NCBI GenBank assembly: GCA_016936555.1
Contig: JAFGXR010000028.1
Coordinates: forward strand, 35,695-99,694
Source: Spirochaetales bacterium
Lineage (GTDB): Bacteria > Spirochaetota > Spirochaetia > DSM-2461
Length of the DNA: 64,000 nucleotides
Reading direction: 5' to 3'
Part shown: positions 33,749 to 42,697 of the stretch, in pieces
Layout: each line of letters starts with the position of its first letter
Position numbering within the stretch: the first letter of the stretch is position 1
Made by a program: the position numbers and the translations under genes
Notes under the pieces: model-generated
What the model was told of the DNA's origin: nothing
The model's database searches: none
Seen by the model: only the letters and a program-made list of their open reading frames with translations

Positions 33749-35241
33749 AGGCCGATAATCCCGTCGATCAGATCCATGGAGCAGTTCTCTTCAACGATCC
33801 GGGCCAGCCGGTCGAGATGCTCTTCCTGAACGTCATTGAGGGACCGGGGTTCTCCGGAAGGCGTCCATCCGATTGATTCAAGCCATTTCCTGCGGAATCC
33901 CGGCTCATTGAATACGCCGTGAAAGTAAGTGCCCCAGATTTTTCCGTTCTCCGAAATGGCACCGTCTTTTTCTCCGGTGTCACAGATGAAAAGGGGCAAG
34001 GCGCCTTTTTTCAGTTCCGTTACTCCCATATGGATTTCATATCCCGAAACCGCTTCGGAAAGGTTCCTGAGAAAAGCTCTGCCGGACGCGGGCCGCCCCT
34101 GAGCCCGGACAGTCTTTTTATCGGGAGTGAGGACTGTTTCAGCGGGAAGGAGCCCCATTCCGGATATGTGATCCTTATCGCCTTCCAGTCCCAGAGGATC
34201 GGAAATGGAGTCGCCCAGCATCTGATAGCCGCCGCAGATACCCGCGACGGCTGTACCTTTTTCCGCCAGAGCGAGAATCTCCCGCTCAATCCCGGTTTCT
34301 CTCATCCAGGCAAGATCGGCTGCTGTCGTCTTGCTTCCCGGAATGATGACAGCCGAAGGATTGCCTATATCCCGGGGTCGGTCAATGATTCGTATCCCGA
34401 TTCCATCCTCGAGAAGCAGGGCATCAAAATCATCATAATTGGACATACGCGGCAGCCCTATGATGACGATATCGACAGGGCCTCCGCCGAAATGCCGGTT
34501 TTTCTCAACAAAGACTGAATCCTCCTGAGCCAGACCGGGATCGGGCATCCAGGGTATGACACCCAGGGTTTTTCTGCCTCCGGTCAGATCCTCAAGCATT
34601 TTCAGTCCCGGTTCCAGCAGTGCGACATCACCGCGGAACTTGTTTATGAGAAATCCTTTGATCAGGGCTTTCTCATCCTCATCCATCAGCTCTACCGTAC
34701 CGTACAGGGAGGCGAATACACCGCCCCGGTCGATATCCGCGGCGAGAAGAACCGGTGCCTCCAGATAACGGGCAACGGCCATATTGACGATTTCCGATTC
34801 CTTGAGATTGATTTCCGCAGGACTCCCCGCCCCCTCGCAGATAACCAGATCGTACCGGGACGTCAGACTATCCAGCGATTCGCGGACATGGGACCACAGA
34901 CGCTCTTTTGTCCTGTAATAATCAGCAGCTTCCAGGTCTTTCCACGGTCTGCCCATAACCACGATCTGGGACTTCATATAGCCGTGGGGCTTGATCAGGA
35001 CGGGATTCATTTCCACGGCAGGCTCGAGACGGGCCGCAGCGGCCTGAAGCGCCTGAGCGCGGCCTATTTCCAGACCGTCAGGTGTAACAAAGGAATTGAG
35101 CGCCATATTCTGGGCTTTGAAAGGGGCGACGGAAAGCCCCCGGTTTCTGTATATGCGGCACAGAGCTGCGACAAGAAGACTTTTCCCCACATCGGAGCCT
35201 GTTCCCTGAATCATCAGGGTTTTAGCTTTTCGGTTATTCAC
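33745..35241 (-). CDS. cbiP: cobyric acid synthase
   Basis: About 498 residues. N-terminal ATP-binding part (LMIQGTGSDVGKSLLVAALCRIYR ... FKAQNMALNS) and C-terminal glutamine amidotransferase with GICGGYQML and GYEIHMG. It amidates cobyrinic acid a,c-diamide at four side chains. Start: two adjacent GTG codons (35244 and 35241) follow GGAGGG; I use 35241, four bases from the site, while a TTG at 35265 is too close to the riboswitch. First gene of the operon, directly under the B12 riboswitch. Confidence 0.94.
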   Translation of the reverse strand: MNNRKAKTLMIQGTGSDVGKSLLVAALCRIYRNRGLSVAPFKAQNMALNSFVTPDGLEIGRAQALQAAAARLEPAVEMNPVLIKPHGYMKSQIVVMGRPWKDLEAADYYRTKERLWSHVRESLDSLTSRYDLVICEGAGSPAEINLKESEIVNMAVARYLEAPVLLAADIDRGGVFASLYGTVELMDEDEKALIKGFLINKFRGDVALLEPGLKMLEDLTGGRKTLGVIPWMPDPGLAQEDSVFVEKNRHFGGGPVDIVIIGLPRMSNYDDFDALLLEDGIGIRIIDRPRDIGNPSAVIIPGSKTTAADLAWMRETGIEREILALAEKGTAVAGICGGYQMLGDSISDPLGLEGDKDHISGMGLLPAETVLTPDKKTVRAQGRPASGRAFLRNLSEAVSGYEIHMGVTELKKGALPLFICDTGEKDGAISENGKIWGTYFHGVFNEPGFRRKWLESIGWTPSGEPRSLNDVQEEHLDRLARIVEENCSMDLIDGIIGL

Positions 35242-35274
35242 CACTCCCTCCACGAAGAGCAACAAAGACTGGTT

Positions 35275-35429
35275 TTCCGCAGCAGGTCTCCTGACTCCCG
35301 GGACTTTACCGAAGGCCTTCCCGGAACGCTATCCAGTGGCATCTTCTCCGGCACTCACCCGGTTACAGTGGCGGGACCGTTCCGGACTTGAACCGGATTC
35401 CCTTTTAAGATCATCAGACTGATCACTGC
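35275..35429 (-). ncRNA. cobalamin (B12) riboswitch
   Basis: Minus-strand element just upstream of cbiP. It contains the class hallmarks in order: AGGGAATCCGGTTCAAGTC, GGTCCCGCCACTGTAA, the B12 box AGATGCCACTGG near 35333-35345, GGGAAGG, and CAGGAGACCTGC near the 3' end. It should shut off the cob operon when adenosylcobalamin is abundant. A possible -10 box (TATTGT, 35436-35441) lies just upstream. Exact ends are by eye. Confidence 0.95.
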
Positions 35430-35534
35430 AGGCTTACAATAGCACAGAAAAAGAAGGGCGAAAAGAGTTTTTTCACGGAAGCTCCTGTATTATACTGACT
35501 GGAGAAATCAACGACTGAAGGACGGTACAGAACC

Positions 35535-35912
35535 ATGAAAAAAATCATTGCCACTGATAAAGCTCCAGCGGCCATCGGCCCCTACTCCCAGGCTGTGGAA
35601 AAGGGCGGAACTCTTTACATTTCAGGACAGATCCCTCTGGATCCCGCAACAGGCAAATTTGTCGAAGGGGGAATTGCGGAGCAGACAGATCAGGTCCTCA
35701 AAAATATCACAGCCATACTGGAGGCGGCGGGAATGACGCGGGAAAACGTCGTCAAATCCACGGTCCTTCTCAAGGATATTGGCGATTTTAAAGCTATGAA
35801 TGAAGTATACGGCCGTTACTACAGGGAAAATCCACCGGCCAGAGCGGCATTTCAGGTTGGCGCTCTGCCCATGGATGCTCTGGTTGAAATCGAGACGATA
35901 GCTGTCAGATAG
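35535..35912 (+). CDS. ridA: RidA family reactive intermediate deaminase
   Basis: 125 residues. GPYSQAVEKGGTLYISGQIPLDPATG, KNITAILEAAGMTRENVVKSTVLLKD and the C-terminal PPARAAFQVGALPMDALVEIETIAVR are the RidA/YjgF signature; the arginine in PARAAF that binds the substrate carboxylate is present. It hydrolyses reactive enamines/imines, such as 2-aminoacrylate, made by PLP enzymes. AAGGACGG precedes the ATG. The promoter region carries TATACT at about 35493, giving an ordinary leader. It converges with the PilZ membrane protein, overlapping eight bases. Confidence 0.95.
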   Translation: MKKIIATDKAPAAIGPYSQAVEKGGTLYISGQIPLDPATGKFVEGGIAEQTDQVLKNITAILEAAGMTRENVVKSTVLLKDIGDFKAMNEVYGRYYRENPPARAAFQVGALPMDALVEIETIAVR

Positions 35913-37041
35913 ATTTTTTCAGTTTGCTGATAAAACGGTAGGGAGTGTCTTCGGCCTCTTCCTCACAGAGGCGGTAGTAATCATCTTTATGAAGTTCCCG
36001 TTTTTTGCCTCCGAGTTTCCTTACCGATTTTATCAGCTTCCCCAGGGAGATTTTGTCATCCCTGTTCAAACCGGAAAACTGCAGTCCGTACAGATAGGAG
36101 TCTCCGCTTTTTCTTTTCCAGATAACCGCACTGTTCACGGAATGGGAGATCTGCTCAACAAGAAAGTGGAGACGGCAGCGGCTGCCGGTCTCGAGAGTCA
36201 TATCGGCGAATACAGCACAACCGTTTTTCGAGATATCCGATAGTTTCACCGGTCGGGACTGATCTCCCTGTTCCAGCGCCAGATCATAGGAAAGGACAAA
36301 GCGTCTGCTCGTCCGCTTCTCATCAGATTCTCCCTCTTCACCGTCAAATGAGGACACTTCTTTCAGTTTCCCTATTAGGTTATCCAGTCCGATTTTCTGA
36401 ACTTCGTCTGTTTTGAGAAACATGAGTCCGTATCCGTAATACTGATCAGTTTCCCTGGCGATCCGCATGATCCGCGCATTGAGAGTTATATGAAAACTGC
36501 CGCAAACAATCAATACGGGCAGAACGGAGCCGACTTCGATCAGAAAATCAACAAAGACATAACATCCCCCCCGGGAAATATCGGAAATAATGACATTGCG
36601 GTCCATAGGGAGAAATTTGAGATAAATATCGATTTCATAGCGCTGATCCTGCTCCCACCATCTGAGCCGTGGATGAAAATAAGGAGCGATGAGATGCCTC
36701 CGGAAAAAGAGAAGAGCCACGGAAAATAACGCCCCATTCATAATCAGAACCAGAAGAGCCGAGGCGAAAGGATTGAAAAAAAGAGCCGCGACATTGTACA
36801 GCATCATAAGGACGGCGGAAATAATCAGGATCCACCATCCCCATTTCCGTACCATCCAGATCGAAAGGGCACAGAGGGGATAAAGCATCAGTATGAACAG
36901 ATCCTGTATTGGCAGACGGGTGATGATACTTCCGTATCCGATAAGGGGAACCAGACTCAAAGCGGCATTGAAAACAAGTATCCCGGCAGGTGAAATGAGA
37001 AAAAGAACGGAAATCAGGACGATACTGAAAGGTTTTCGCAT
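35905..37041 (-). CDS. membrane protein with two cytoplasmic PilZ domains
   Basis: 378 residues. Four membrane helices in the first about 115 residues, then two PilZ-type beta-barrels. The second has a full c-di-GMP motif, RTSRRFVLSYDLAL then LSDISKNGCAVFAD. The first keeps the D-x-S-x-x-G turn (ISDISRGGCYVFVD) but its arginine motif is poor, so it may not bind ligand. This layout suggests a membrane output that senses cyclic di-GMP at one site and uses the other for structure. It is the second PilZ gene of the window. Single gene, antisense by eight bases to ridA. Confidence 0.82.
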   Translation of the reverse strand: MRKPFSIVLISVLFLISPAGILVFNAALSLVPLIGYGSIITRLPIQDLFILMLYPLCALSIWMVRKWGWWILIISAVLMMLYNVAALFFNPFASALLVLIMNGALFSVALLFFRRHLIAPYFHPRLRWWEQDQRYEIDIYLKFLPMDRNVIISDISRGGCYVFVDFLIEVGSVLPVLIVCGSFHITLNARIMRIARETDQYYGYGLMFLKTDEVQKIGLDNLIGKLKEVSSFDGEEGESDEKRTSRRFVLSYDLALEQGDQSRPVKLSDISKNGCAVFADMTLETGSRCRLHFLVEQISHSVNSAVIWKRKSGDSYLYGLQFSGLNRDDKISLGKLIKSVRKLGGKKRELHKDDYYRLCEEEAEDTPYRFISKLKKSI

Positions 37042-37111
37042 ATTGATTACCTCTTTTCAGTTTGATTTTAACATAACTGATTCCAATTTACAAATTGCTT
37101 GTTCGAATGCC

Positions 37112-37145
37112 TTGAAATCAGGTGTCCAGGAACTACAATTTTAAT
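37112..37145 (+). promoter_or_regulatory. predicted promoter of the C25-like lipoprotein, leaderless geometry
   Basis: TTGAAA (37112-37117), 16-base spacer, TACAAT (37134-37139); each box matches consensus at five of six bases. Six bases follow, then ATG 37146. No ribosome-binding site at a usable distance. Confidence 0.5.
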
Positions 37146-38342
37146 ATGGTATACAGGTTGATTTTCTTTTCAATCCTTATATCTCTTACTTTTTTCCCGG
37201 GCTGTTCTGTCATGATTCTCGACCCCCTGCCTGCCGACACCAGCCCCTCGAACATCCTTCTTGTCGTCGAAGATTCGCGCTACCCGGTTCTTTCCCAGGC
37301 ACTCGCAGGCTACGCCGATGATATCGCCGCAGAGAAAGGATCAGTGGAAATCCGGACATTTCCCGCGACGGGAGATCCCGCAGCCCTGAGAGAGATGATA
37401 GCGGCACGGGGCAATTCCATCAGTGGGTCCTTTTTTGTCGGCGATCTTCCTGCCGTCTGGTATGAACAGACCGCTTTCGGAAAAGCCGAGGAATTTCCTG
37501 TTGATCTCTACTTCATGGACCTCGATGCGACCTGGACGGATGGAGATCATGACGGAGTTTTTGATAATCACACCACTCTGGAAATCACTCATTATGTTTC
37601 CAGAGTGACGGGTACCGATGAAGAACTGCTCGCCTATTTTACAAAGCTTCACAACTACAGGATAGGAAACTACTCCTATCTGCCAGGCGCTTTTATATTC
37701 AAGGATGAGGACTGGTTCGACACTTACGCGGGATCATCTTTTGGTCTTGAACGTATGTACAATTCTGTCAGGATCAAGGACAAAGCTTCTGAAACCCTGA
37801 AAAATGATTATATCTATTCCGTTGCCTACGAGGGCGCGGACTATGTCTACCAGTGGATCCATGCCACACCGACTTCCCTCTATATCAGCGACGGCTCCAC
37901 TTATAATACCTTCGGATACAGTGAAATCGGGCAATATAATCTACAAGGCCGTTTTCTGAATATGTTCAATTGCAGAGGAGCCCGTTTTACCCAGACGAAT
38001 CTGGCCATGACCTATCTGAACGGAACCGATACGGGGCTGGCGGTCACAGGATCGACAAAAACCGGAGGCAATTACTATCCTCTTGAGTTTCACAGAACCC
38101 TGATGGCTGGCAGCAGCTGGGGTAATGCTTTTAAGTCGTGGTACAACTACTATGGAAGCAGCGATGACCAATGGTTTCTGGGGATGGTTATCCTGGGAGA
38201 CCCGACGCTTAAAATCAACGATGCCGAAGTAGACCGGTCCCTTTCTCGGAATTCATTCAGCCAGCTCATTCCTCCCGATGAGGAAACAGCATTACGGCTC
38301 GGGAGAAACCTCGCTCTTTTTGATGACCTTAAATTCGAATAA
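37146..38342 (+). CDS. C25 (gingipain)-like lipoprotein, catalysis uncertain
   Basis: 398 residues from ATG 37146. N-terminus MVYRLIFFSILISLTFFPGC resembles a lipoprotein signal with Cys20 as the lipidated residue. The body resembles the C25 peptidase fold: NILLVVEDSRYPVLSQAL, GSFFVGDLPAVWY, YVSRVTGT, FLNMFNCRGARFTQTNLA, GLAVTGSTKTGG and the family end MVILGDPTLKI. A possible nucleophile is the Cys of MFNCRGAR; a typical GHG catalytic histidine motif is not found. It may therefore be an inactive relative or use another His. Exposed in the envelope. Its 3' end overlaps the convergent membrane protein by 51 bases. Confidence 0.7.
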   Translation: MVYRLIFFSILISLTFFPGCSVMILDPLPADTSPSNILLVVEDSRYPVLSQALAGYADDIAAEKGSVEIRTFPATGDPAALREMIAARGNSISGSFFVGDLPAVWYEQTAFGKAEEFPVDLYFMDLDATWTDGDHDGVFDNHTTLEITHYVSRVTGTDEELLAYFTKLHNYRIGNYSYLPGAFIFKDEDWFDTYAGSSFGLERMYNSVRIKDKASETLKNDYIYSVAYEGADYVYQWIHATPTSLYISDGSTYNTFGYSEIGQYNLQGRFLNMFNCRGARFTQTNLAMTYLNGTDTGLAVTGSTKTGGNYYPLEFHRTLMAGSSWGNAFKSWYNYYGSSDDQWFLGMVILGDPTLKINDAEVDRSLSRNSFSQLIPPDEETALRLGRNLALFDDLKFE

Positions 38343-39788
38343 TCTCTTTTTTTTCAGCCTATTGGAATCGTAGCAGTAGAGGGTCAATCTACCGGCACGC
38401 CGGTAGATATAATCCCTTATGACAGTTCTGGCACTTTCTACGGCCAGAGGACCACTCAGGGAGAATATCAGGCCGACGGGATTTCCCCGGCGAACGGCTT
38501 TATAGAGAATCCGGCTTTTTCTGAAAAGTTTAAAAGTGCGGTAACTCTCCCTGAAACGGGGAAAACGGCGGGAAAGCCATTCTCCGGCCAGTTCGTCGCT
38601 GAGATTTTTAGCATTGATGAGGAAATCAAGAGAAACACTGTTCAGCAGGAATGACCCGAAGAGAATCCGGCTATAGGCCAGCAGGGAAATCATATAGAGG
38701 GAATCGAAGAGATCGACGACTCTCAGATCGGAATAGAAATTCTTTCTGCCGCTGTAGGGTTCGGCTATCGCCCCGATCATACGGAGCAGCTGTTCTTTGT
38801 GGGAAACGCCATTCGAAGCCATGGGATTGTACTGATTGGCCGTGCGTACCGGAACCTGGAAAATTCTTCTGATAAAATCCCGCTTGCGGTTGAAGCGGTA
38901 TTCGATTCCATTGAAGTCCAGATCTTTTTCCGGACTGACGCCGTATTCCTCGAGATACCGCTGATAGATCAGATATGATTTTTCAAAAACATCTGAGCGG
39001 TATATTCCCTTTGCGGGATCCAGCAAGTCTTCAATTTTTGACGCCTCGGAACGGATGCGTTCTTTTGAGAATTGATCCAGTTTCTTCTCGATGAGAGAGT
39101 TCCTCCCGCCGTATAAAATCATGATGTAACTGAAACTTCTGATCAGCAACAGAGAATAGTAATGACGCCAGATTATTTCCGTGAGGAACAGAGATAAAAA
39201 TGAAGCTCCGATGCTTATAAACAATGACGGAAGTCCGATCAGAGGGATGAACAGGAGCCGGATAACTTTTCCTGTGACTCTCCCCTTCCTTAAAAATTTC
39301 AGAAAAGGAATTTTGCGATAGATCGTTCCATAGTATCCGCTGATTCGATTTATGCGGAGAAACGTGGAAATTCTCGTTCCCGAGAGCCTCTCAATGCCTC
39401 TGTTTCCCCGCCACAGCTCTTCCAGATCATTCATTAGCAGAAAAAAACATTTAATCAGATCGGAGACAGAGAAGGAATATTTTATCGTCTTTTCACCATC
39501 ATCAACGAAGGCCTTACGGGCCATGAGGAGAATGGCTCTGAAATCATCACCTATGACATTCGTGCTGACAAAGGGTGTCCGGATTTTATCCCGGAGAAAA
39601 CTCTCAAAAGCGACAAAGGCGTCGCTCTCGGAGTCGCTGAGGGAAAATCCGCTGCGAAGCTTTTGAAGTTCTCTGCTCCGTATTCTGCGAAAAACGATTT
39701 TTCCGATGACAAACCGGACAATCAGCGGCAGAAGGATAAGCGCGAAGAGAAAAGGTAATATAAGTTTAAAGACTATTCCGGAATCCAT
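38292..39788 (-). CDS. unknown membrane-anchored protein downstream of hutI
   Basis: 498 residues that I cannot assign. An N-terminal membrane helix (GIVFKLILPFLFALILLPLIVRFVI) and a hydrophobic block at about residues 175-235 (VIRLLFIPLIGLPSLFISIGASFLSLFL ... YYSLLLIRSFSYIMILYGG) flank basic, helical parts. No catalytic motif is visible. It follows hutI with 15 bases between the genes, and the ATG lies inside a perfect 18-bp palindrome. The ribosome site GGAGGTG is 18 bases upstream, which is unusually far. Whether it shares the hut transcript is open. Confidence 0.7.
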   Translation of the reverse strand: MDSGIVFKLILPFLFALILLPLIVRFVIGKIVFRRIRSRELQKLRSGFSLSDSESDAFVAFESFLRDKIRTPFVSTNVIGDDFRAILLMARKAFVDDGEKTIKYSFSVSDLIKCFFLLMNDLEELWRGNRGIERLSGTRISTFLRINRISGYYGTIYRKIPFLKFLRKGRVTGKVIRLLFIPLIGLPSLFISIGASFLSLFLTEIIWRHYYSLLLIRSFSYIMILYGGRNSLIEKKLDQFSKERIRSEASKIEDLLDPAKGIYRSDVFEKSYLIYQRYLEEYGVSPEKDLDFNGIEYRFNRKRDFIRRIFQVPVRTANQYNPMASNGVSHKEQLLRMIGAIAEPYSGRKNFYSDLRVVDLFDSLYMISLLAYSRILFGSFLLNSVSLDFLINAKNLSDELAGEWLSRRFPRFRESYRTFKLFRKSRILYKAVRRGNPVGLIFSLSGPLAVESARTVIRDYIYRRAGRLTLYCYDSNRLKKKRLFEFKVIKKSEVSPEP

Positions 39789-39803
39789 ACTTCATGAAGT
39801 ATG
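39786..39803 (-). promoter_or_regulatory. perfect 18-bp palindrome spanning a start codon
   Basis: CATACTTCATGAAGTATG, a perfect dyad, between the hutI stop and the next gene; its last three bases on the minus strand are the ATG of that gene. It may be an operator or an mRNA hairpin that hides the start codon. Confidence 0.6.
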
Positions 39804-41030
39804 TCACACCTCCATCCCTTTTTTCCAGAGGCGCGAAGGTTTTAGTTTTCCCTGATTATAGAGGATTTCTCTGAAATCCCCCGTAGGGAACAGGATGAAA
39901 TCTGCCAGCATGTTCTTTTTAAGGAATCCTCTATCCTTCAGGTCGAGGGCAGCAGCGGCTCTGAAAGTAACCGCGGCAAAGGTCTCGGCGCTGGAAAGTT
40001 TTTCAGCAGCGCTGATAAGCGCGGCCTGCATCAGAAGATCTCCCATCGGGGCGGATCCGGGATTCCAGTCGGTTGAAATGGCTACGGATGCTCCCCGGTC
40101 CAGGAGTTTTCGCGCCGGAGCATACTTCATTCCCAGACCGACGGAACAACCGGGCAATGCGACAGCTACCGTCGAAGAAGCCGCCAGGAAATCGATATCC
40201 TCTTCGCTGATATTTTCCAGATGATCGGCACTGAGGGCACCGGCCCTGACGGCAAGACCGCTAGTACCGGGAGTGAACTGATCGGCATGAACTGTCAGCC
40301 TGAACCCCAGATCAGATGCTTTCCCGAGAAAATAAGCCCCGTCCTCTTTCGTAAAAGCCCCTTGATCAATGAAGATATCAGCCCGCCCGGCCAGCTTTTC
40401 ATCCTTTATTGCCGGCAGGATTTCTTCCAGAACATGATCCAGATACTGACGCTCCGTCCCTTCGAAATCAAAGGGACGGATATGGGCGCAGAGGGCTGTG
40501 GGGATAAGATCGATAGGCAGCTCCTGATCGGCCTGATTGATAACGCGGAGTATTTTAAGTTCGCTCTCCCGATCGAGACCGTATCCGCTTTTCACTTCGC
40601 AGGTTGTAACCCCCTCTCTCAGGTGCCTGAGCGCTCTCTGACGCAGTCCTTCGAGCAATTCTCCCGGCGAAGCTTCCCGTGTTCCCCTGACAGAGACATT
40701 GATGCCGCCGCCTTCGCCGGCAATTTCCAGGTAGGTTTTGCCGGCGATTCGGGAGGCGTAATCGCCGGCCCGGGATCCTCCCCAGCAGATATGGGTATGC
40801 ACATCGATCATTCCGGGCATGCAGACCGAATCGCCTTCAATTTCCCTGAGTTCCGCGTCGGGGTATTTTTGCCTGAGCTCTTCAAAAGATCCGGCCCCGG
40901 CTATCATCTCCCCGTCGAGAAGCAGAGCTCCCCCGGTTATGACTTTCATCAGGGAATCACTGAGAGCGCCTTTTAGGGGGAGCCCCTCCATTGTCAGGAG
41001 CTGCGAGAACGGTCCGACAAGGGTCTTCAC
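39804..41030 (-). CDS. hutI: imidazolonepropionase
   Basis: About 408 residues from GTG 41030, overlapping the hutU stop (GTGA). The longer frame to 41348 is antisense-like and rejected. Amidohydrolase features: [18 protein letters not shown] (metal HxH), [26 protein letters not shown] and [10 protein letters not shown] (catalytic Asp). It opens the imidazolone ring to N-formimino-glutamate, the third step of histidine breakdown. HutG/HutF, needed for the next step, is not in the window. Confidence 0.95.
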   Translation of the reverse strand: MKTLVGPFSQLLTMEGLPLKGALSDSLMKVITGGALLLDGEMIAGAGSFEELRQKYPDAELREIEGDSVCMPGMIDVHTHICWGGSRAGDYASRIAGKTYLEIAGEGGGINVSVRGTREASPGELLEGLRQRALRHLREGVTTCEVKSGYGLDRESELKILRVINQADQELPIDLIPTALCAHIRPFDFEGTERQYLDHVLEEILPAIKDEKLAGRADIFIDQGAFTKEDGAYFLGKASDLGFRLTVHADQFTPGTSGLAVRAGALSADHLENISEEDIDFLAASSTVAVALPGCSVGLGMKYAPARKLLDRGASVAISTDWNPGSAPMGDLLMQAALISAAEKLSSAETFAAVTFRAAAALDLKDRGFLKKNMLADFILFPTGDFREILYNQGKLKPSRLWKKGMEV

Positions 41031-42697
41031 CTTTTCACACCCTGGATTTCCGCCGTTTTGAGAGCCAGATCGTAACCGGCATCGGCATGGCGGAAGATTC
41101 CCATAGCCGGATCGTTGTAGAGAACCCGCCTCAGACATCTCTCGGCGCGGTCCGTGCCGTCCGCTACGATAACCATTCCCGCATGCTGCGAATATCCGAT
41201 CCCGACACCGCCTCCGTGATGGAAGGAGACCCAGGTCGCCCCGCCGCTTGTATTGGACATGAGGTTGAGAAGAGGCCAGTCGGAAACAGCGTCGGATCCA
41301 TCTATCATCCCTTCTGTTTCCCTGTGGGGAGAAGCGACGGAACCGCAATCGAGATGATCTCTCCCGATAACGATCGGACCTTTGACCTTGCCGCTGCGGA
41401 CCAGTTCATTGAATATGATTCCGGCTTTTTCCCGCTCGCCCATACCGAGCCAGCAGATGCGGCTGGGAAGTCCCTGCCAGGCTACTTTCTCTTCGGCCTG
41501 GTCAAGCCAGTTGATCAGGTGCCTGTTTTCCGGAAAAGCCTCTCTCAGCGCATCATCGGTCGCTTTGATATCGGCGGGATCTCCTGAAAGAGCCACCCAG
41601 CGGAACGGGCCTTTTCCTTCGCAGAAAAGAGGGCGGATATAGGCGGGGACAAATCCCGGGAAATCGAAGGCATCGGGCTCTCCCCCTTCCCGGGCGAATT
41701 CCCTCAGATTATTACCGTAATCGAAAGTCTTTGATCCCCGCTTCTGCAGTTCGAGCATATATCCCACATGACGGGCCATGCTTTTAATGGACCGTCTGCG
41801 GTATTCCGCCGGATCGGATGCCCGAAGGGCATCGGCTTCATCCAGAGAGAGGCCGTTGGGAATATACCCGTTAATGGGATCGTGAGCCGATGTCTGGTCC
41901 GTCAGAACGTCCGGCGTAATATTATCGGCGACGAGTCTTTCCAGGAAATCTCCGATATCGCTGACAAGACCGATCGAAAGGGCTTCTCCCTTCTCTTTCG
42001 CTTCAAGCGCCCATTTTACGGCTTCGTCATAGGAATCTGTCATTTTATCGACATAACGCGTATCGAGCCTTTTCCGGATTCTCTCGGGATCGACATCGGC
42101 GCAGATACAGGCCGCACCGGCCATGGTTGCCGCCAGAGGCTGAGCTCCGCCCATCCCGCCGGCACCTCCTGTAACAAGGAGTTTCCCTTTCAGGTCCCCC
42201 CCGAAATATTTGGCTCCGCAGGCTGCAAAAGTCTCATAAGTCCCCTGCAGGATCCCCTGTGTTCCGATATAGATCCAGCTTCCCGCCGTCATCTGTCCGT
42301 ACATCATCAGCCCCGCATCCTTGAGCTGATTGAAATGATCCCAGTTCGCCCAGTGGGGAACCAGGTTGCTGTTGGCAATGAGGACACGCGGTGCTTCGGC
42401 ATGAGTTCTGACGACGCCGACGGCTTTCCCCGACTGGACGAGAAGGCTTTCATCCTCTTCCAGCTCCAGAAGGTGCCTGATGATGTTCCTCGCGTCTTCG
42501 GGAGTTCTCGCCGCCTGTCCGGTGCCACCGTATACGACCAGATCCTCCGGTTTTTCCGCAACCTCCCTGTCCAGATTGTTGAGAAACATGCGGAGAACCG
42601 CCTCAGTCTGCCAGCTTTTGGCATGAAGCTCAGTCCCTCTGGGAGCTCTGTATTCAGGATGGTTGGCATATTTTTCAATAAAGTCCGAATAATTCAT
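41027..42697 (-). CDS. hutU: urocanate hydratase
   Basis: 556 residues, full length. NAD-binding sequence [22 protein letters not shown] and the urocanase stretches [34 protein letters not shown] and [19 protein letters not shown]. It adds water to urocanate to give imidazolonepropionate. It overlaps hutH by 23 bases and hutI by four, and GGAGG lies in front of its ATG. Second gene of the hut operon. Confidence 0.97.
   Translation of the reverse strand: MNYSDFIEKYANHPEYRAPRGTELHAKSWQTEAVLRMFLNNLDREVAEKPEDLVVYGGTGQAARTPEDARNIIRHLLELEEDESLLVQSGKAVGVVRTHAEAPRVLIANSNLVPHWANWDHFNQLKDAGLMMYGQMTAGSWIYIGTQGILQGTYETFAACGAKYFGGDLKGKLLVTGGAGGMGGAQPLAATMAGAACICADVDPERIRKRLDTRYVDKMTDSYDEAVKWALEAKEKGEALSIGLVSDIGDFLERLVADNITPDVLTDQTSAHDPINGYIPNGLSLDEADALRASDPAEYRRRSIKSMARHVGYMLELQKRGSKTFDYGNNLREFAREGGEPDAFDFPGFVPAYIRPLFCEGKGPFRWVALSGDPADIKATDDALREAFPENRHLINWLDQAEEKVAWQGLPSRICWLGMGEREKAGIIFNELVRSGKVKGPIVIGRDHLDCGSVASPHRETEGMIDGSDAVSDWPLLNLMSNTSGGATWVSFHHGGGVGIGYSQHAGMVIVADGTDRAERCLRRVLYNDPAMGIFRHADAGYDLALKTAEIQGVKR

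Noticed and set aside
38387..38408. Perfect 10-bp inverted repeat ATCTACCGGC/GCCGGTAGAT as terminator of the C25-like gene
   Set aside because: It lies inside the opposing coding region and no T-run follows; probably chance within codons.
39804..41348. Extended version of the hutI frame with an arginine-rich N-terminus
   Set aside because: The extra about 106 residues lie inside hutU in another frame; GTG 41030 with a GTGA overlap begins the real protein.
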